DNA from: Aurelia coerulea
Lineage: Eukaryota > Cnidaria > Scyphozoa > Semaeostomeae > Ulmaridae
Assembly: GCA_039566865.1 (NCBI GenBank)
Contig: CM076957.1
Span: 10,983,896-11,047,895 of the forward strand
Direction of reading: 5' to 3'
Length of the DNA stretch: 64,000 nucleotides
Below are positions 20,946-31,985 of the stretch, piece after piece (within the stretch, counting starts at the first letter, position 1; each line of letters starts with the position of its first letter). A program made the translations under genes and the position numbers. The notes beneath the pieces were generated by a model. That model worked only from the letters and a program-made list of their open reading frames with translations, was not told the origin of the DNA and searched no databases.

Positions 20946-21137
20946 GACTGACAGCGCCTTTGTTTAGCCGCTGGCTGCGCTACCGGAATTGAAGAGGACT
21001 GACAGCGCCTATGTTTAGCCGCTGGCTGCGCTACCGGAATTGAAGAGGACTGACAGCGCCTATGTTTAGCCGCTGGCAGCGCTACCGGAATTGAAGAGGA
21101 CTGACAGCGCCTTTGTTTAGCCGCTGGCTGCGCTACG
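20946..21137. repeat. 51-bp tandem repeat, about 4 copies
   Basis: GACTGACAGCGCC starts at 20946, 20997, 21048 and 21099, a constant 51-bp period. Each unit includes GTTTAGCCGCTGGC and GCGCTACCGG. Because 51 is a multiple of three the minus strand shows a 17-residue repeat, but this is very likely incidental. Confidence 0.95.
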
Positions 21138-21311
21138 TGGCTCATTGGTTATTGGACGCAAGAATTGGAAATTATCTAATATTACTAATATCGTTTTCAT
21201 CGTTTTATAGATATTTGTTAGTTGGTTTACATGCAGAATTTCGTTACTTCAAACAGTCTTGGATTGCTCCTCCGCATTAACTGACAGTCGATAGACCCCG
21301 CAGAGGCTCCG

Positions 21312-22328
21312 AAAAGAACGTAAATTAAATTGGTCAAAATATCAAATGGTCCATCCACTTTTAACACGCAATCAGGATGTTATTGGGCGAGTATGGGCAA
21401 GAACAGAACAATTTAAATCTAGTTTCTATTTCTAACTGCATAGCTGAATGGAACAAACTCGATCCTGAGATTAGGGTTGTACCGTCCATTGCTGTTTTTA
21501 AGTCAAAGCTTCTATCAATAATTTTTCCCCCGGCAAAATCTGTCTTTGGTATTCATCACCCAATAGGTTTATCGTATCTTTCCCAAATAAGAGTCGGTCT
21601 CAGTAAAATAAATTTTCACAAATTTAAGCACTACTTTAAGGACACATTAAACCCAATGTGCCTGACGAATAACTGCATTGAAGATACGGAGCACCTTTTG
21701 CTGTGTTGCCCTTTCATTTGACATCCATCGACGAGATCTTCTCGCTGGAATTTCGGTAGTATTACGACCATTTGTTCAAATCAACAGCCTTTCAAACAGC
21801 GCTCTGATACAACTTTTAATGTATGGTGATTAAAAGACCTTTCTAGCAACGTTAATATACATTTACCTGAATTTACTCTGAAGTTCATTCACCGAACTGG
21901 TCGATTTAACTAAAGAAATTCACACTGTTTGTTTACATTTCATAGTCCCCAAATCCCTTTGCTTCTCTTTCTTTTGCTGTAAGTTTGTTTCACATAGGAT
22001 GTTAGATTCATTGGGCACAAATCCATTCTAATTCGAAATCGAATCTCCAGTTCACCCATTCTTGTGTAAAAGACCTGATTGCCCAAAGTTAGCTCGACAT
22101 ACAAAGTGAAACGAACCTTAGTATCTATCAGTAGAACTTGTTCATGTGTATTTTTCGTAGCTGTACATTTAGTTTTAGTTTAGTTACACGTTCTCTATGT
22201 TAATGACTGCGGAGTTGTCATGGTATCCTGCACTCGGTGGTATCGTCCTTGTAGTGTAGTAAAGTAGCTTATACGTAGTGTGTTAAGTAGTTTGTTTGTA
22301 AAAAGAATTTATATTGAATAAAAAAAAT
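21312..22328 (+). pseudogene. LINE C-terminal region and 3' UTR
   Basis: The frame from about 21377 carries the block CIAEWNKLDPEIRVVPSIAVFKSKLL, then FGIHHPIGLSYLSQIRVGLS, a HKFKHYFKDTLNPMC block and DTEHLLLCC, typical of a C-terminal cysteine/histidine region in one group of CR1-like LINEs. A frameshift near 21720 moves the remainder (INSLSNSALIQLLMYGD) to another frame. The 3' UTR ends in GAATAAAAAAAAT at about 22317-22328. LINE-F at 46690-48395 has the same C-terminal layout. No catalytic domain remains. Confidence 0.8.
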
Positions 22329-22799
22329 AATCAGACTGGTTTTCGACTCATAGGGCCTGTTTACACGAGCTCGGGTTGGCTCCAACCCGCCGCAGAGGGT
22401 CAGCCCTTCTCCAGTCAAAATCTCTTCAAGCGTTTACGCGAACCCAGGAGCGAGCCCGGGTCAACCCGCCTAGGCGGGTAACCCTCCTCGAGGGTAAGTC
22501 TGACTCGTTGAGGCGGGTTGGGTTGTTGTAGAATCTTTCCATGTGAAGGCGGGTCAGCTCAACTCGGGGTCATTTGAACAAAAGGTATTATCATGAAGAC
22601 AAAAGGCAAACAACAAGCCTACTTGCCACGTGTCAACTAATGCAACTTACAGAGCTGCCCCGGGCTGGCTATTTAAACAGCGACTTTTTTGATGAGGCAG
22701 TTTTTGAGCTGACCCAGGGTGGATATAGTCTGGGTCTTTATGTCATTCCGTGCAATTTTCGTGTTAAAATTGATTTTTCAACGGTTTCCTGAGTGACTT

Positions 22800-23060
22800 T
22801 TGATGCTGAATCCGAAAATCAATGTTCTCAAGCCGAAAAAATTCCAGGAAGAATCAATTTTCGGCATGTTTCGATGCCTTTGATGCCATAAAATAGTATT
22901 AAAAATTATAAAAATCTTTTATGTCTACCTTATAACGTAATTTAGAGAGCGTAAATGCTATATTTGAGGCGCTGAATCCGAAAAAACAATGTTCCAGAGC
23001 CAATAAATTCCAGGGAGCATCGATTTCCGGCATGCATCGATGCTTTTGATGCTTAAATAA
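22800..23060. repeat. Left-arm pair of ~160-bp units
   Basis: Two units contain GATGCTGAATCCGAAAA, GTTC, AGCCGAAAAAATTCCAGG and TCGATGCCTTTGATGCC type blocks. They are inverted relative to the four units at 24415-25010 at the other end of the same element. Confidence 0.6.
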
Positions 23061-23250
23061 AGGTGAATTTTCCTTCCGGATAAAAAAATACGACGAGGAT
23101 GACAAATTGCAGGAAAAAACTTCGACCAATTACGCCATAGCCCAATTTAAGCAGCTTCATGTTGCAGTACATTTAATGAGAAAGACGTAGCTTAAGGAAT
23201 CAAAAAAGATTTTTACAATCAAAATAAAGCCTTAATCGATTAATTTGAGT

Positions 23251-23316
23251 TTATTGCTGCTCTTGTTCCTCGATATCTTCATCAGAGTCCGCAAATTCTT
23301 CTAGTTCCACACTCAT
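23251..23316 (-). pseudogene. Acidic C-terminal peptide remnant
   Basis: On the minus strand a 21-codon frame, MSVELEEFADSDEDIEEQEQ plus one Q, ends in TAA. It is preceded upstream by a CAEVCKCEEF stretch containing paired cysteines and a stop. A cysteine cluster followed by an acidic tail resembles the end of a transposase-associated protein. The location inside the Harbinger-like element favours its transposase or accessory ORF, but the family is not recognisable from this little sequence. Confidence 0.3.
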
Positions 23317-23433
23317 GTTTTAGAACTCTTCACATTTGCACACCTCTGCGCACGGTTTGGCTTTAGTGAATAAATTTTTGGGTTGTCCAAATTTAAAGAA
23401 AGGCCAGCATTTTCTAAGAAAAATATACAAATA

Positions 23434-24228
23434 CCGGGTGTTCCAAAAAATTTATACAGATTTGGTTGACTCCAGCGATGTTAATCTAGCTTTAAAGTGA
23501 ATGAACGGAGCTAATGAGAGGCAATCTATAAATAGGACAAAGGAAACTCCTATGCACGTTCTTGTTCTGCTTGCTAAACAATATCTACGAACATCTTGAA
23601 ACCATCAAATTCAATAGGCTAATAATAGAATACCCAGACTCCTTCCGCGCGGGGCTTTTATCTCCGTTGATTCTCTTTAATCAATGGCCTATCACTCTCA
23701 AAACGTTCCTCGATAGTTAACTTGAACATAGATACCTCGGTAGTTGGTATTGGTGCTTTGAGAGCAGAAATATCAATCTTGAATGCTCAAATTTGCGTCC
23801 ACTTGCAAACCAGAGCTTTGGCTTTTTGACCTCAGCAAATTCCTGAAGCATATCGAAATTAAGAACTGAAATTAATGAAACATAAAGAAACCTCCCAATG
23901 GGTGACTAGAGGGTGACTTCTGGAAAACAGAATAACACAACACAAGATCTAACATTGTTCAAATTTTATCAAATTTTATCGTTGAATTATACGCTGTACC
24001 TTAAGAAGCTGCTTAGGCCAAAAAGCTAAAGCTCTGGTTTGCAGGAAGAGGCAAATTTGAGCTTTCCAGATTAACATGTCTGCTCTCACAGGACTAATAC
24101 CAACAAACAAGGTATCTATGTTCAAGTTAACTATCGAGGAATATCTTTAGAGTGATTAGCCATTGATTGAAGCTAAATTCACAGCGCTGGAATCAGCCAA
24201 ATACGTACACATATTTCGCGACACCCGG
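23434..24228. mobile_element. 795-bp TA-target MITE nested in the Harbinger-like element
   Basis: The left end is CCGGGTGTTCCAAAAAATTT after TA (23432-23433); the right end is ATATTTCGCGACACCCGG before TA (24229-24230). The inverted repeat extends about 45 bp inwards to a shared CCAGCGCT / CCAGCG block. Internally 23690-23860 and 24020-24170 are long inverted arms (for example CTATCGAGGAATATC against ACGTTCCTCGATAG). The length nearly equals that of the 4464-5255 MITE and the terminal sequence is related, but the interior is different. Confidence 0.8.
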
Positions 24229-24414
24229 TAGCAATAAGTGCAAAACGGTTGCTTTGTGAGAAACAGGTATGATGCTAGCAATGGCAAAACAAAAAGCCAG
24301 CTATTTGCATTTTCTAGAAACTTTTCCATCTGAAATGTTGATTTTTTGTTTCAGTTTCTCAAAAATGATACATTTGCTGTAAAGACTGAAATTTTAAAGT
24401 AAACATAAAAGATT

Positions 24415-25010
24415 TTATGATTTTGATCCTATTATGGCATCAAAGGCATCGATGCATGCCGGAAATTGATGCTTCCTGGAATTTTTTGGCTCTGGAACAT
24501 TGTTTTTCGGATTCAGCACCTCAAATATAGCATTTACGCTGTCTAAAAAACGCTACAAAGTAAGCATAGAAGACTTTTATGATTTTGACACTATTATGGC
24601 AACAAAGGCATCGAAAAATGCCGGAAATTGATGCTTCCTGGAATTTGTTGGCTCTGGAACATCGATTTTCGGATTCAGCACCTCAAATATTGCATTTACG
24701 CTCTTAAAGCTGCATCTTTTGATAAATGTAGTAAATTTTGTGATATTTACACCATTATAGCACCCAAGGCATCGATGCATGCCGGAAATTGATGCTTCCT
24801 GAAATGTTTTGGCTCTGGAACATTGTTTTTTGGATTCAGCACCTCAAATATAGTATTTACGCTCTAAGAACTACATCTTAAAGTAAGCACAATAGATTTT
24901 ATAATTTTAATACCAATATGGCATCAAATGCATTTACGCATGCCAAAAAATGATGTTTCCTGGCATTTTTCGGCTTGGGAACATTTATTTTCGGATTCAG
25001 CATCAAAAGT
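24415..25010. repeat. ~160-bp tandem repeat, 4 diverged copies
   Basis: The block GGCATC-AAGGCATCGATGCA (variable) followed by CCGGAAATTGATGCTTCCTG recurs at about 24437, 24597, 24758 and 24918, a 160-161 bp period. Each unit also has GGCTCTGGAACATTG and GGATTCAGCACCTCAAATAT. It is the right-arm array of the Harbinger-like element. Confidence 0.8.
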
Positions 25011-25155
25011 TATATAGGAATCCGTTGAAAAATCAATTTTAACACGAAAATTGCACGGGACCTCTTTTGCCGACATTAGGATACAGACTAATACCACACC
25101 GGGTTTATGTAAACGGGACTATACATTCGGTTGCCACAGCCCTTGAGGCTAGCAC

Positions 25156-28030
25156 AGCATAGGAATCATTCGTCGTACATAGCCGACTGCTCGTGGCCCA
25201 TGGTCGAAACCGCCAAAGCCTCATTTTCACGGACCAATCAGACTGCTAAAAAGCGAGGGAGACAAAAGAAACCCGTGAAGATTTTCCTAAATTTTACCTA
25301 CCTTCATAAAACGCAACCAGGACAAAAAACTGCTTGATATCTACTCTCCAGATGTTTGGGACTAAAAGTTTGGATGCCGGTTAAAATATCTCCAGGATTG
25401 GTGGAGTTATGGCCACAAACAAACCGACAAGGCACTGAACCTTGAACAATTCAGGATCATTATCATGGACTAATTGAAGAAACTAAAGATGATCCTAAGA
25501 AAATGTGGAAAACCATTAACAGAGTGTTGAATAGAGACTCGGCCAGTAAATCTATTTCCAGTCTAAATGTAAATGGTAAAGTAGTGACTGGGGAGGGTGA
25601 ACTGGCTGAGGTTTTGAATCAACATTTTGTTTCGGTTGGTCCAAAGCTTGCAGAAAAAATTAAAACTACACCAATTGACGACCCACTTAAACACATCATA
25701 CCGAATGATTCAGCTACCTTGGTCTTAAAACCAGTAACTGAATCTCAGGTCCTGAAGAGCTTAAAACAACTCAAAAATGGAAAAGCATGTGGGCCTGATA
25801 AAATACCTACAACCCTGGTAAAAGATGCAGCCAATTTCATTTCATACCCACTGACTCTTATCTACAATTCGTCAATAAAAAGAGGTATATTCCCCGATCT
25901 TTGGAAAATAGCTAGGGTTGCTGCAATATTCAAGTCTGGGAAGAGATGCGATAGCAATAATTATAGACCGATCTCTGTGCTTTCAATTTTCTCAAGAGTG
26001 TTGGAAAAAATTGTGCATGATCAATTACATGAGTTTCTCAAAGCAAATGGTATATTGACTAATAATCAATATGCATTTCGAAAACTCTATTCCACGATCA
26101 TGTCCTTGATAAATAGTACTGAGCATTGGCTTGAAAATGCCGATAATTTGAAATTGAATTTGACAATATTTCTGGACTTGAAAAAAGCCTTTGATACCGT
26201 TGATCACAAAATATTGATAGATAAACTGGTCAAATATGGTATCAAAGGAAAGGAAAGAGAATGGTTCAAGTCGTACCTAAGTGGACGAAAACAGTTCTGT
26301 TCTGCAAACGGTCAAAGGTCAGAGACCGAGGAAGTTTTGTGTGGCATTCCTCAGGGATCATGCTTAGGCCCCCTCCTATTCATTGTGTACCTTAATGACT
26401 TTGAGGGTTGCTTGGACTTCTCCAAAGCAAGCATGTATGCCGATGATACGCACACAACAATCGCATCTGACGACATTAAAGAGCTCGTACGCATGACAAA
26501 GAAAGAGCTGTTAAATATCAGTGAGTGGCTGAGGGTAAATAAACTAAGTGCGAACCCCAAAAAAAACTGAATTTATGGTTATTGGTCACCAACGTAGGAT
26601 AAATGAAATTGATGACCTCCCTTCACTCGAAATCAATAATTGTGAATTAAAACGAGTGGAGAGAACCAAGTCTCTTGGTGTCATTATCGATGAAGGGCTG
26701 AAATGGAAGGATCAATATAAATCGCTGACAGGCAAGTTAGCAGGTGGTTTATCATCTTTGAAAAAACTTAAAGACATTCTTCCCCAATCAAAGTTATGTG
26801 ATGTATATCACGCTCTGTTTGAGAGTCACCTACGCTACGGAAACGTAGTATGGGGCAGCATCTCTTCATCCGAACTTCAAGCATTTCAACGTTTCCAAAA
26901 CAGAGCCCTGTCAATTATAGAGAGCGCAAGGTTTAAGGACCCATGGCCTAAAAAATGGCTAAGCGTTGTAAATTTTATTCGTTTTGATCGCTCTGTTATG
27001 GTATATAAGATTGTAAACAAGCTATGCCCAGAGAGCCTTTGGAATATGTTCCAACAGAGATGCTCTATATCAAATCATAATACGAGGAATGATAGAGATC
27101 TCCATATTCCCAGGCTAAACCTTGAATTTACAAAGAAAGGATTTCGTTACTCTGGCATTAAGGCTTGGAATGATATTCCAATTAATATCAGAGAACTGTC
27201 ATCGCTTCGCCTGTTTAAAACACATTTGAAAAGGCATTTGATGAGCCTTGATAATTAATTCAAGCCCCCTCAAGAACGACTCCCTGGAAGATCAGGTTTT
27301 ATTATCTATTATGTTTATATTTCTTCTAGTTTCAGATCCGTAAGTATATATTTGTTATTTATTACTGAAGGGATATCGTTGTAAAAAAATAAAAAAAAAT
27401 AAATAAATAAAACAATAGAGATTCTGGTCGGGAGACAATAGTATTGTAAGAACGACCCGAAAACGCCACAATCTGTGTTTTCAATTGTTCTTGCTATTGT
27501 CTTTCGCTAAATTTTCTTTTATTGAAGATTCAATGCCTCTACGGTTTCTATGTGAATTGAAAAAGTCTACAAAGGCTTGTTCGCGCGTTTCAAGTCATGT
27601 GGTAATACTCTAGGGAAGTTTCTGTATTGTACTACTTTTTACATTCATGGCAAAAGTTTGCTCGTTGCGAAATAACTTATAAAATTCAAAAGAGCTGGCT
27701 TTATCACCTGACTTGAAGTGGCGTAAACAGGTCTCGACAAGTCTTCGCCGATTTTGTCTATTGGAGAGGCAATAATTCCGCCAATCCTGCAGATATTTTA
27801 ACCGGCATCCAAACTTGTACTCCCAAACATCTGGAGAGTAGATTGCTTTAAAAAAATTAAGCAGTTTTTTGTCCTGGTTGCGTTTTATGAAGGTAGGTAA
27901 AATTTAGGAAAATCTTCACGGGTTTCTTTTGCCTCCTTTGCTGTCTGATTGGTCCGTGAAAATGAGGCTTTGGTGGTTTCGACCATGGGCCACGAGCAAT
28001 CGGCTATGTACGACGAATGATTCCTATGCT
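25156..28030. mobile_element. MULE-like element with ~270-bp terminal inverted repeats
   Basis: A perfect 9-bp direct repeat, GGCTAGCAC, flanks it at 25147-25155 and 28031-28039. The termini AGCATAGGAATCATTCG and CGAATGATTCCTATGCT begin inverted repeats about 270 bp long (25156 to about 25430 and about 27765 to 28030) with high identity. Long terminal repeats plus 9-bp duplications are characteristic of Mutator-like elements. No MULE transposase is readable; the interior is mostly LINE-C plus about 350 bp (27416-27765) of unassigned sequence. Omitting the element and one duplication leaves LINE-A in frame. Confidence 0.8.
25440..27415 (+). pseudogene. LINE-C: reverse transcriptase of a 5'-truncated LINE
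   Basis: Coding runs 25450-27258 in two frames joined at an A8 tract near 26559-26567. It starts inside the linker before the reverse transcriptase (LIEETKDDPKKMWKTINRVL), so the endonuclease is missing. Palm blocks are complete: ACGPDKIPTTLVKD, NNYRPISVLSIFSRVLEKI, motif [20 protein letters not shown], motif B CGIPQGSCLGPLLFIVYL, and motif C SMYADDTHT. After the frameshift come the KTEFMVIGHQRR block, KSLGVIIDEGLKWKDQ and a C-terminal WNDIPINIRELSSLRLFKTH. The 3' end is an A-rich tail with (AAAT)n at about 27385-27412. It is inserted within the MULE-like element. Confidence 0.88.
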
Positions 28031-28565
28031 GGCTAGCACCAATGATTGGTACCTGAAAATAGATAAAGAAAGATACATTGGTCTAATTTTCATTGACTTG
28101 AAGAAGGCTTTCGACACGGTTGATCATGAAATCATACTAAAAAAACTGAAAATGTATGGCGTGACTGGCCTGGAACATGGCTGGTTTACATTTGTAAACA
28201 TTTGGATATTCGGAAACAATTTTGCAAGATAGATGGCACTTCCTCTTATGTGAAGGGCATAAACTGTGGAGTTCCTCAAGGCTCTTGTCTTGGTCCACTC
28301 TTATTGCTGATTTACATCAATGATTTGCCTTTTCCCCTGCAAAAATCTCATGCCAGCGGCCATTTCCCTCTCTTCAAAAAGCATTGATGATCTACAGAAT
28401 GACCTTAACTTAGATCTTTCTAAGCTACAGAATTGGTTGCATGCAAACAAACTTTCTCTGAACGTTGTGCAAACGTAGTCACTCACTTATAGGTTCTGGT
28501 CCAAATAATAATAATAATACACCATATTTATACAGGATAAACCTTCAGTAATTGTGATACTGCTA

Positions 28566-28719
28566 CCCTGGGTACCAGAGCCAAAAAATGATAAAATAAA
28601 AAATAAAAAAAAGTAAAGAAGGAAAGAAAGTTGGTTTCCTCCTTTCTTCCTTCTCTCTTCCTTTTTTTCCAAATTTTCAATTTCTTTCTAATTTTGAGGC
28701 TCTGGTACCCAGGGTATGT
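28566..28719. mobile_element. Short hairpin MITE with 19-bp perfect inverted termini
   Basis: TACCCTGGGTACCAGAGCC (from 28564) and its exact complement GGCTCTGGTACCCAGGGTA (to 28716) bound the element. TACTGCTA occurs on both sides (28558-28565 and 28720-28727), consistent with an 8-bp target duplication, though the exact end is offset by a few bases. The left arm is purine-rich and the right arm pyrimidine-rich. It lies in the LINE-B 3' UTR. Confidence 0.7.
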
Positions 28720-29764
28720 TACTGCTATCACTAAGGGTCCTGTTAAAATTAAAGTTTGTAAAATAAAGGGATAAAACTTACAAGGGGCAAGAGTAAAAAC
28801 TGTAAAAAACTTAATAACAATCTTGTTTTGAATTTAAAAACGAAGTGTGTTAATTTTCCGTTTAAAATTGATAAAGTACTTTCCATTTCTGATGTCACTT
28901 GATAGATTGTTGTAAAGTGACGCTCCTTGAAAAGCGAAAGTTTTTCTTCCTGACTCGCTTCTCACTTTCGGTAGTACAAGAAGAGATCCCATTCCACGTG
29001 TATTTTTGCCATGATCAAATTTGATAAAAATGTTCTTTAGCGATTCCGTGCAAATCCCATTGATTGACTTGAACACATCAATTGAGATTCATTTCTTTCG
29101 GGTTTGCTCGAGGCTGTCCCATGTGAGGTATATACTGTTATCATTGGCCACTATTTTTGGGCCCTGTCTTGTATTGATTGCAATTTAGATTTGGCGTTAT
29201 CATCCACGCTGATACACACTGGATAGCAATATAAAAGGATTGGCCTTATCATTACGTTGCATATCTTCTCTACTACATGTGGGCTAATATTTAGTCGAAT
29301 TCGGTGCAGCAGTTTCAAGCGACTTGAGGCTTTCTTGTCGATTTTATCAATTTGTTGTTGCAGTGTCAGATGATGGTCAAGGGTGATACCAAGATATTCA
29401 TAATTATTACTTTGAATAATGTTTGTTCCTTCAATTGCAATATGGCGAGATGGCTGCCTTGATAATTGTTGACTTGTTCCACACATGAGGAATTCATTTT
29501 TGCCTTATCAAATTGTTGTCGGCAAACCATTTCCCAGAGAGGTCTGCTTTATGGTTTATGACATCCTCAACAGCTTTTGCTCATTTATCCGAATAGAATA
29601 ATACTGGATTGTCAGCATACATCAGGATTTTGCATTTTTCCATCACAAGGTGTAGATCATTAATCAAGATAACGAACAGGAGTGGGCCAAGTATTGATCC
29701 CTGGGGGACTCCATACGTAATGTGCTCGGTTTGTGACTTCCCACCATCATAGCAAACATACTCA

Positions 29765-30607
29765 GGGCCTGATTACATGGGCGAGTTGACGCGCTTGCAG
29801 CTCAGATCTAGCTCGGCTCTGGCTCGCCAGTGATCGTGATTACATGGGAGGGTTGGCCCGCCTGTAGGAGGGGGGCTTTGGGGGGTACTAGAACCCGCAA
29901 ACCCGGACCAAAATTAGCAAAAACCCGAAAACCCGCAAGCAAAAAATTCGAAACCCGAAATTGCACTTCGGAACGCAAAATTTCAATTTTCGGTAATAAT
30001 CTTCGACTATTTCCGACATTTTCGTTCTCAGTGACACTCTGTGCATCGTTTCAAGCATTCGGAAGCTGGTTTTTCGATCTCAGCTAACTAAAAGGGAATT
30101 TATGACTTCGAAAACCCGAAAACATTGGAATTTTTGAAAGAAATCCCGAAACCCGAGCATCAAAATTGGCTAAACCCGCAACCCGTGGCGCATCTCAAAA
30201 CCCGAAAACCCGCACGATTTAGATGTAAAACCCGAAACCCGAGGGCTAAAATTTGTCAAACCCGCAACCCGTGAAACCCCAAAGCCCCCCTCCTGTAGCT
30301 CGGCTCTGGCCCTGAGCCAACCCAGCTAAAATCAAAGCGAGGCTTTATTTGATGATTCACAGTCAAAGCGCATGCGTGTACAGCGAGTCAACCCAGCGTT
30401 GACTCGGTTGCTGCGATTACATAGGAAATGCCAGCTCGCTTGGCCGGGTTGACCCACTTTCGAAAAACGAGTCACCCGGCAAAGCGGGTTGGCTCGCTTC
30501 ATGTAATCGCAAATTGTTTTCAAGAAGGATTAGACTGAAGCATTGGGACAACTCAATGAGACGGAAACGAGCTAGAAGCGGGTCAACTCGCCCATGTAAT
30601 CGGGCCC
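29765..30607. mobile_element. 843-bp PIF/Harbinger-like MITE in LINE-B
   Basis: The termini GGGCCTGATTACATGGGCGA and, inverted, GGGCCCGATTACATGGGCGA differ at one base over 20 and stay similar for about 31 bp. TCA is duplicated (29762-29764 and 30608-30610). Leaving out the element and one TCA joins the LINE-B frame. The interior has repeated GAGTTGAC / GGGTCAACTCG words and a nested 424-bp element at 29868-30291. The 3-bp target and GGGCC start match the larger element at 22353-25120. Confidence 0.85.
29868..30291. mobile_element. 424-bp MITE rich in AAACCCG repeats, fourth nesting level
   Basis: The termini GAGGGGGGCTTTGGGG and, inverted, CCCCAAAGCCCCCCT are bracketed by CCTGTAG (29861-29867 and 30292-30298), a 7- to 8-bp target duplication. 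The interior contains more than a dozen AACCCGA / AACCCGC words with variable spacing, on the same strand throughout. Hosted by the Harbinger-like MITE, itself in LINE-B, itself in LINE-A. Confidence 0.75.
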
Positions 30608-30627
30608 TCAGTCCTGTTAAAAAGGTA

Positions 30628-31985
30628 GGGTAAGACGGGGTAAAGTGAACTATTTTGGAGGTTTTTCAAGGATATCCTAAAGAGATTGTAGCTGAGGGTA
30701 AACTTTTTAACGTTGTTTTGACATTATGTCTTTGGGTCAGTTTATCCAACAAAAATATTTTTCAAATCTCTTTCCATTGTCTCACAAAAGAGCTTTCTTT
30801 GGCGACCGCTCTGCCTAGTTCACTTTACCCCAGGCCGGGGTAAAGTGAACTACTGAGCAATTGTTCGATAAAACCAAAATAATGCTGGTAATACCCCAAA
30901 ACATTATTTATTGTGCAACTCTAAGGAGTGCTTCGCATGCCAAAATGAAACAATCCAACAAATTCCACAAGAGTGATATCTAAAAAAATTAAATCGTGAC
31001 CTATGTTAAGAACGGTCTTTGCAGATCAAATATTAACCAAAAACTATTGTTAAAGTCACAAATTCGAGTCAGAGTGCGAGACCTGAATACAATTCGATGA
31101 AAATAATGGGAATACACTTGGAAAATACAATATACTGCACATAAATGCCAAATCACCACAAAGAGAAACACTATTTTCAAAGTAACTCATTTTGCCCTGA
31201 AACCTCCGTCCAGAAATAAAACCTAAAATAGTTATAAATCTATGACAATCATCAATATTCTGTTTTCCAATGATGGCCATTTATCCTTTCCCTGTCGAGA
31301 GATATACTTGCTTCATCAAATCACAATGAAATTCTTGGATCAGTAACCGCATTTTTAAATGAAGGTCAAACTTAGGCTGTCAAGTTTTTGGTTGTTTTTC
31401 AGGGAGCTGGTATCAGAAAATTTTTCTGTGCCAGGACGAAAAATTGTCCTGCAAATTATGATTTTCTGAAGGCAGGGTGATGAAGGAAATGAGATTGAAA
31501 AGGTCTTTTTCATCTGACTTCGTGTTCACATAAGAAAATCAAAAGTCATGGGTAGTTCACTTTACCCCGGTCGAAGCAAAATATCGACTAAACGGTAGAT
31601 CTTTTAAAATGTTATGTAAGCTTACAAAAAAGTCTTTCTTGGCCCTTTCCTTTTGGAAAAAGTAAACACATGGTATGTGCTTCAAATCGATCAAAACAAT
31701 TATAGAAATGAATTTCGCCTTGGGGTCAAAAATTAAGGCCAAAGATAGGAGCCCAAACCTAACAACCACAATTTTTCGAGGTTGTTTTTACTGACTCGGG
31801 TAAAGGGATTTTTTGCAAGAACAGGAAGAACTATTCTGCAAAAATGTTTTGATTTTCTGTGAGCACATGTAACAAAGCATTGGGCATAAATCTTGTCTTA
31901 TCATTGCATGTTTACTTTTGGAGAGAAGCGCTAATGTTCCGAGTAGTTCACTTTACCCCGTAGTTCACTTTAACCCGTCTTACCC
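30628..31985. mobile_element. 1.36-kb TA-target element with GGGGTAAAGTGAAC termini
   Basis: Flanking TA at 30626-30627 and 31986-31987. The left end is GGGTAAGACGGGGTAAAGTG; the right end is its near-perfect complement. The word GGGGTAAAGTGAAC or its complement recurs at about 30647, 30838, 31558 and 31950, so the terminal motif is also repeated subterminally. No transposase. Without the element and one TA the LINE-B coding block WVEDYLFNRT is continuous. Confidence 0.85.

Larger units (their letters stand above)
22353..25120. mobile_element. 2.77-kb PIF/Harbinger-like element in LINE-A
   Basis: The ends are GGGCCTGTTTAC and, inverted, GTAAACGGGACT. The 3-bp direct repeat ATA flanks it (22350-22352 and 25121-25123). 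Subterminal blocks around 22745-22785 and 25025-25060 are inverted copies. It carries diverged ~160-bp tandem units in opposite orientations near each end, an acidic C-terminal peptide remnant (23251-23316) and a nested 795-bp element at 23434-24228. A 3-bp target duplication and GG-starting termini fit PIF/Harbinger, but no transposase catalytic domain is readable, so class is inferred from structure. Confidence 0.7.

Noticed and set aside
20930..21145. Minus-strand repeat protein with a 17-residue unit
   Set aside because: It is a by-product of a 51-bp tandem repeat; no conserved domain, and the plus strand carries BEL/Pao sequence just before it.
22353..25120. hAT or Kolobok class for this element
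   Set aside because: The duplicated target is 3 bp (ATA), verified by LINE frame continuity, not 8 bp or TTAA.
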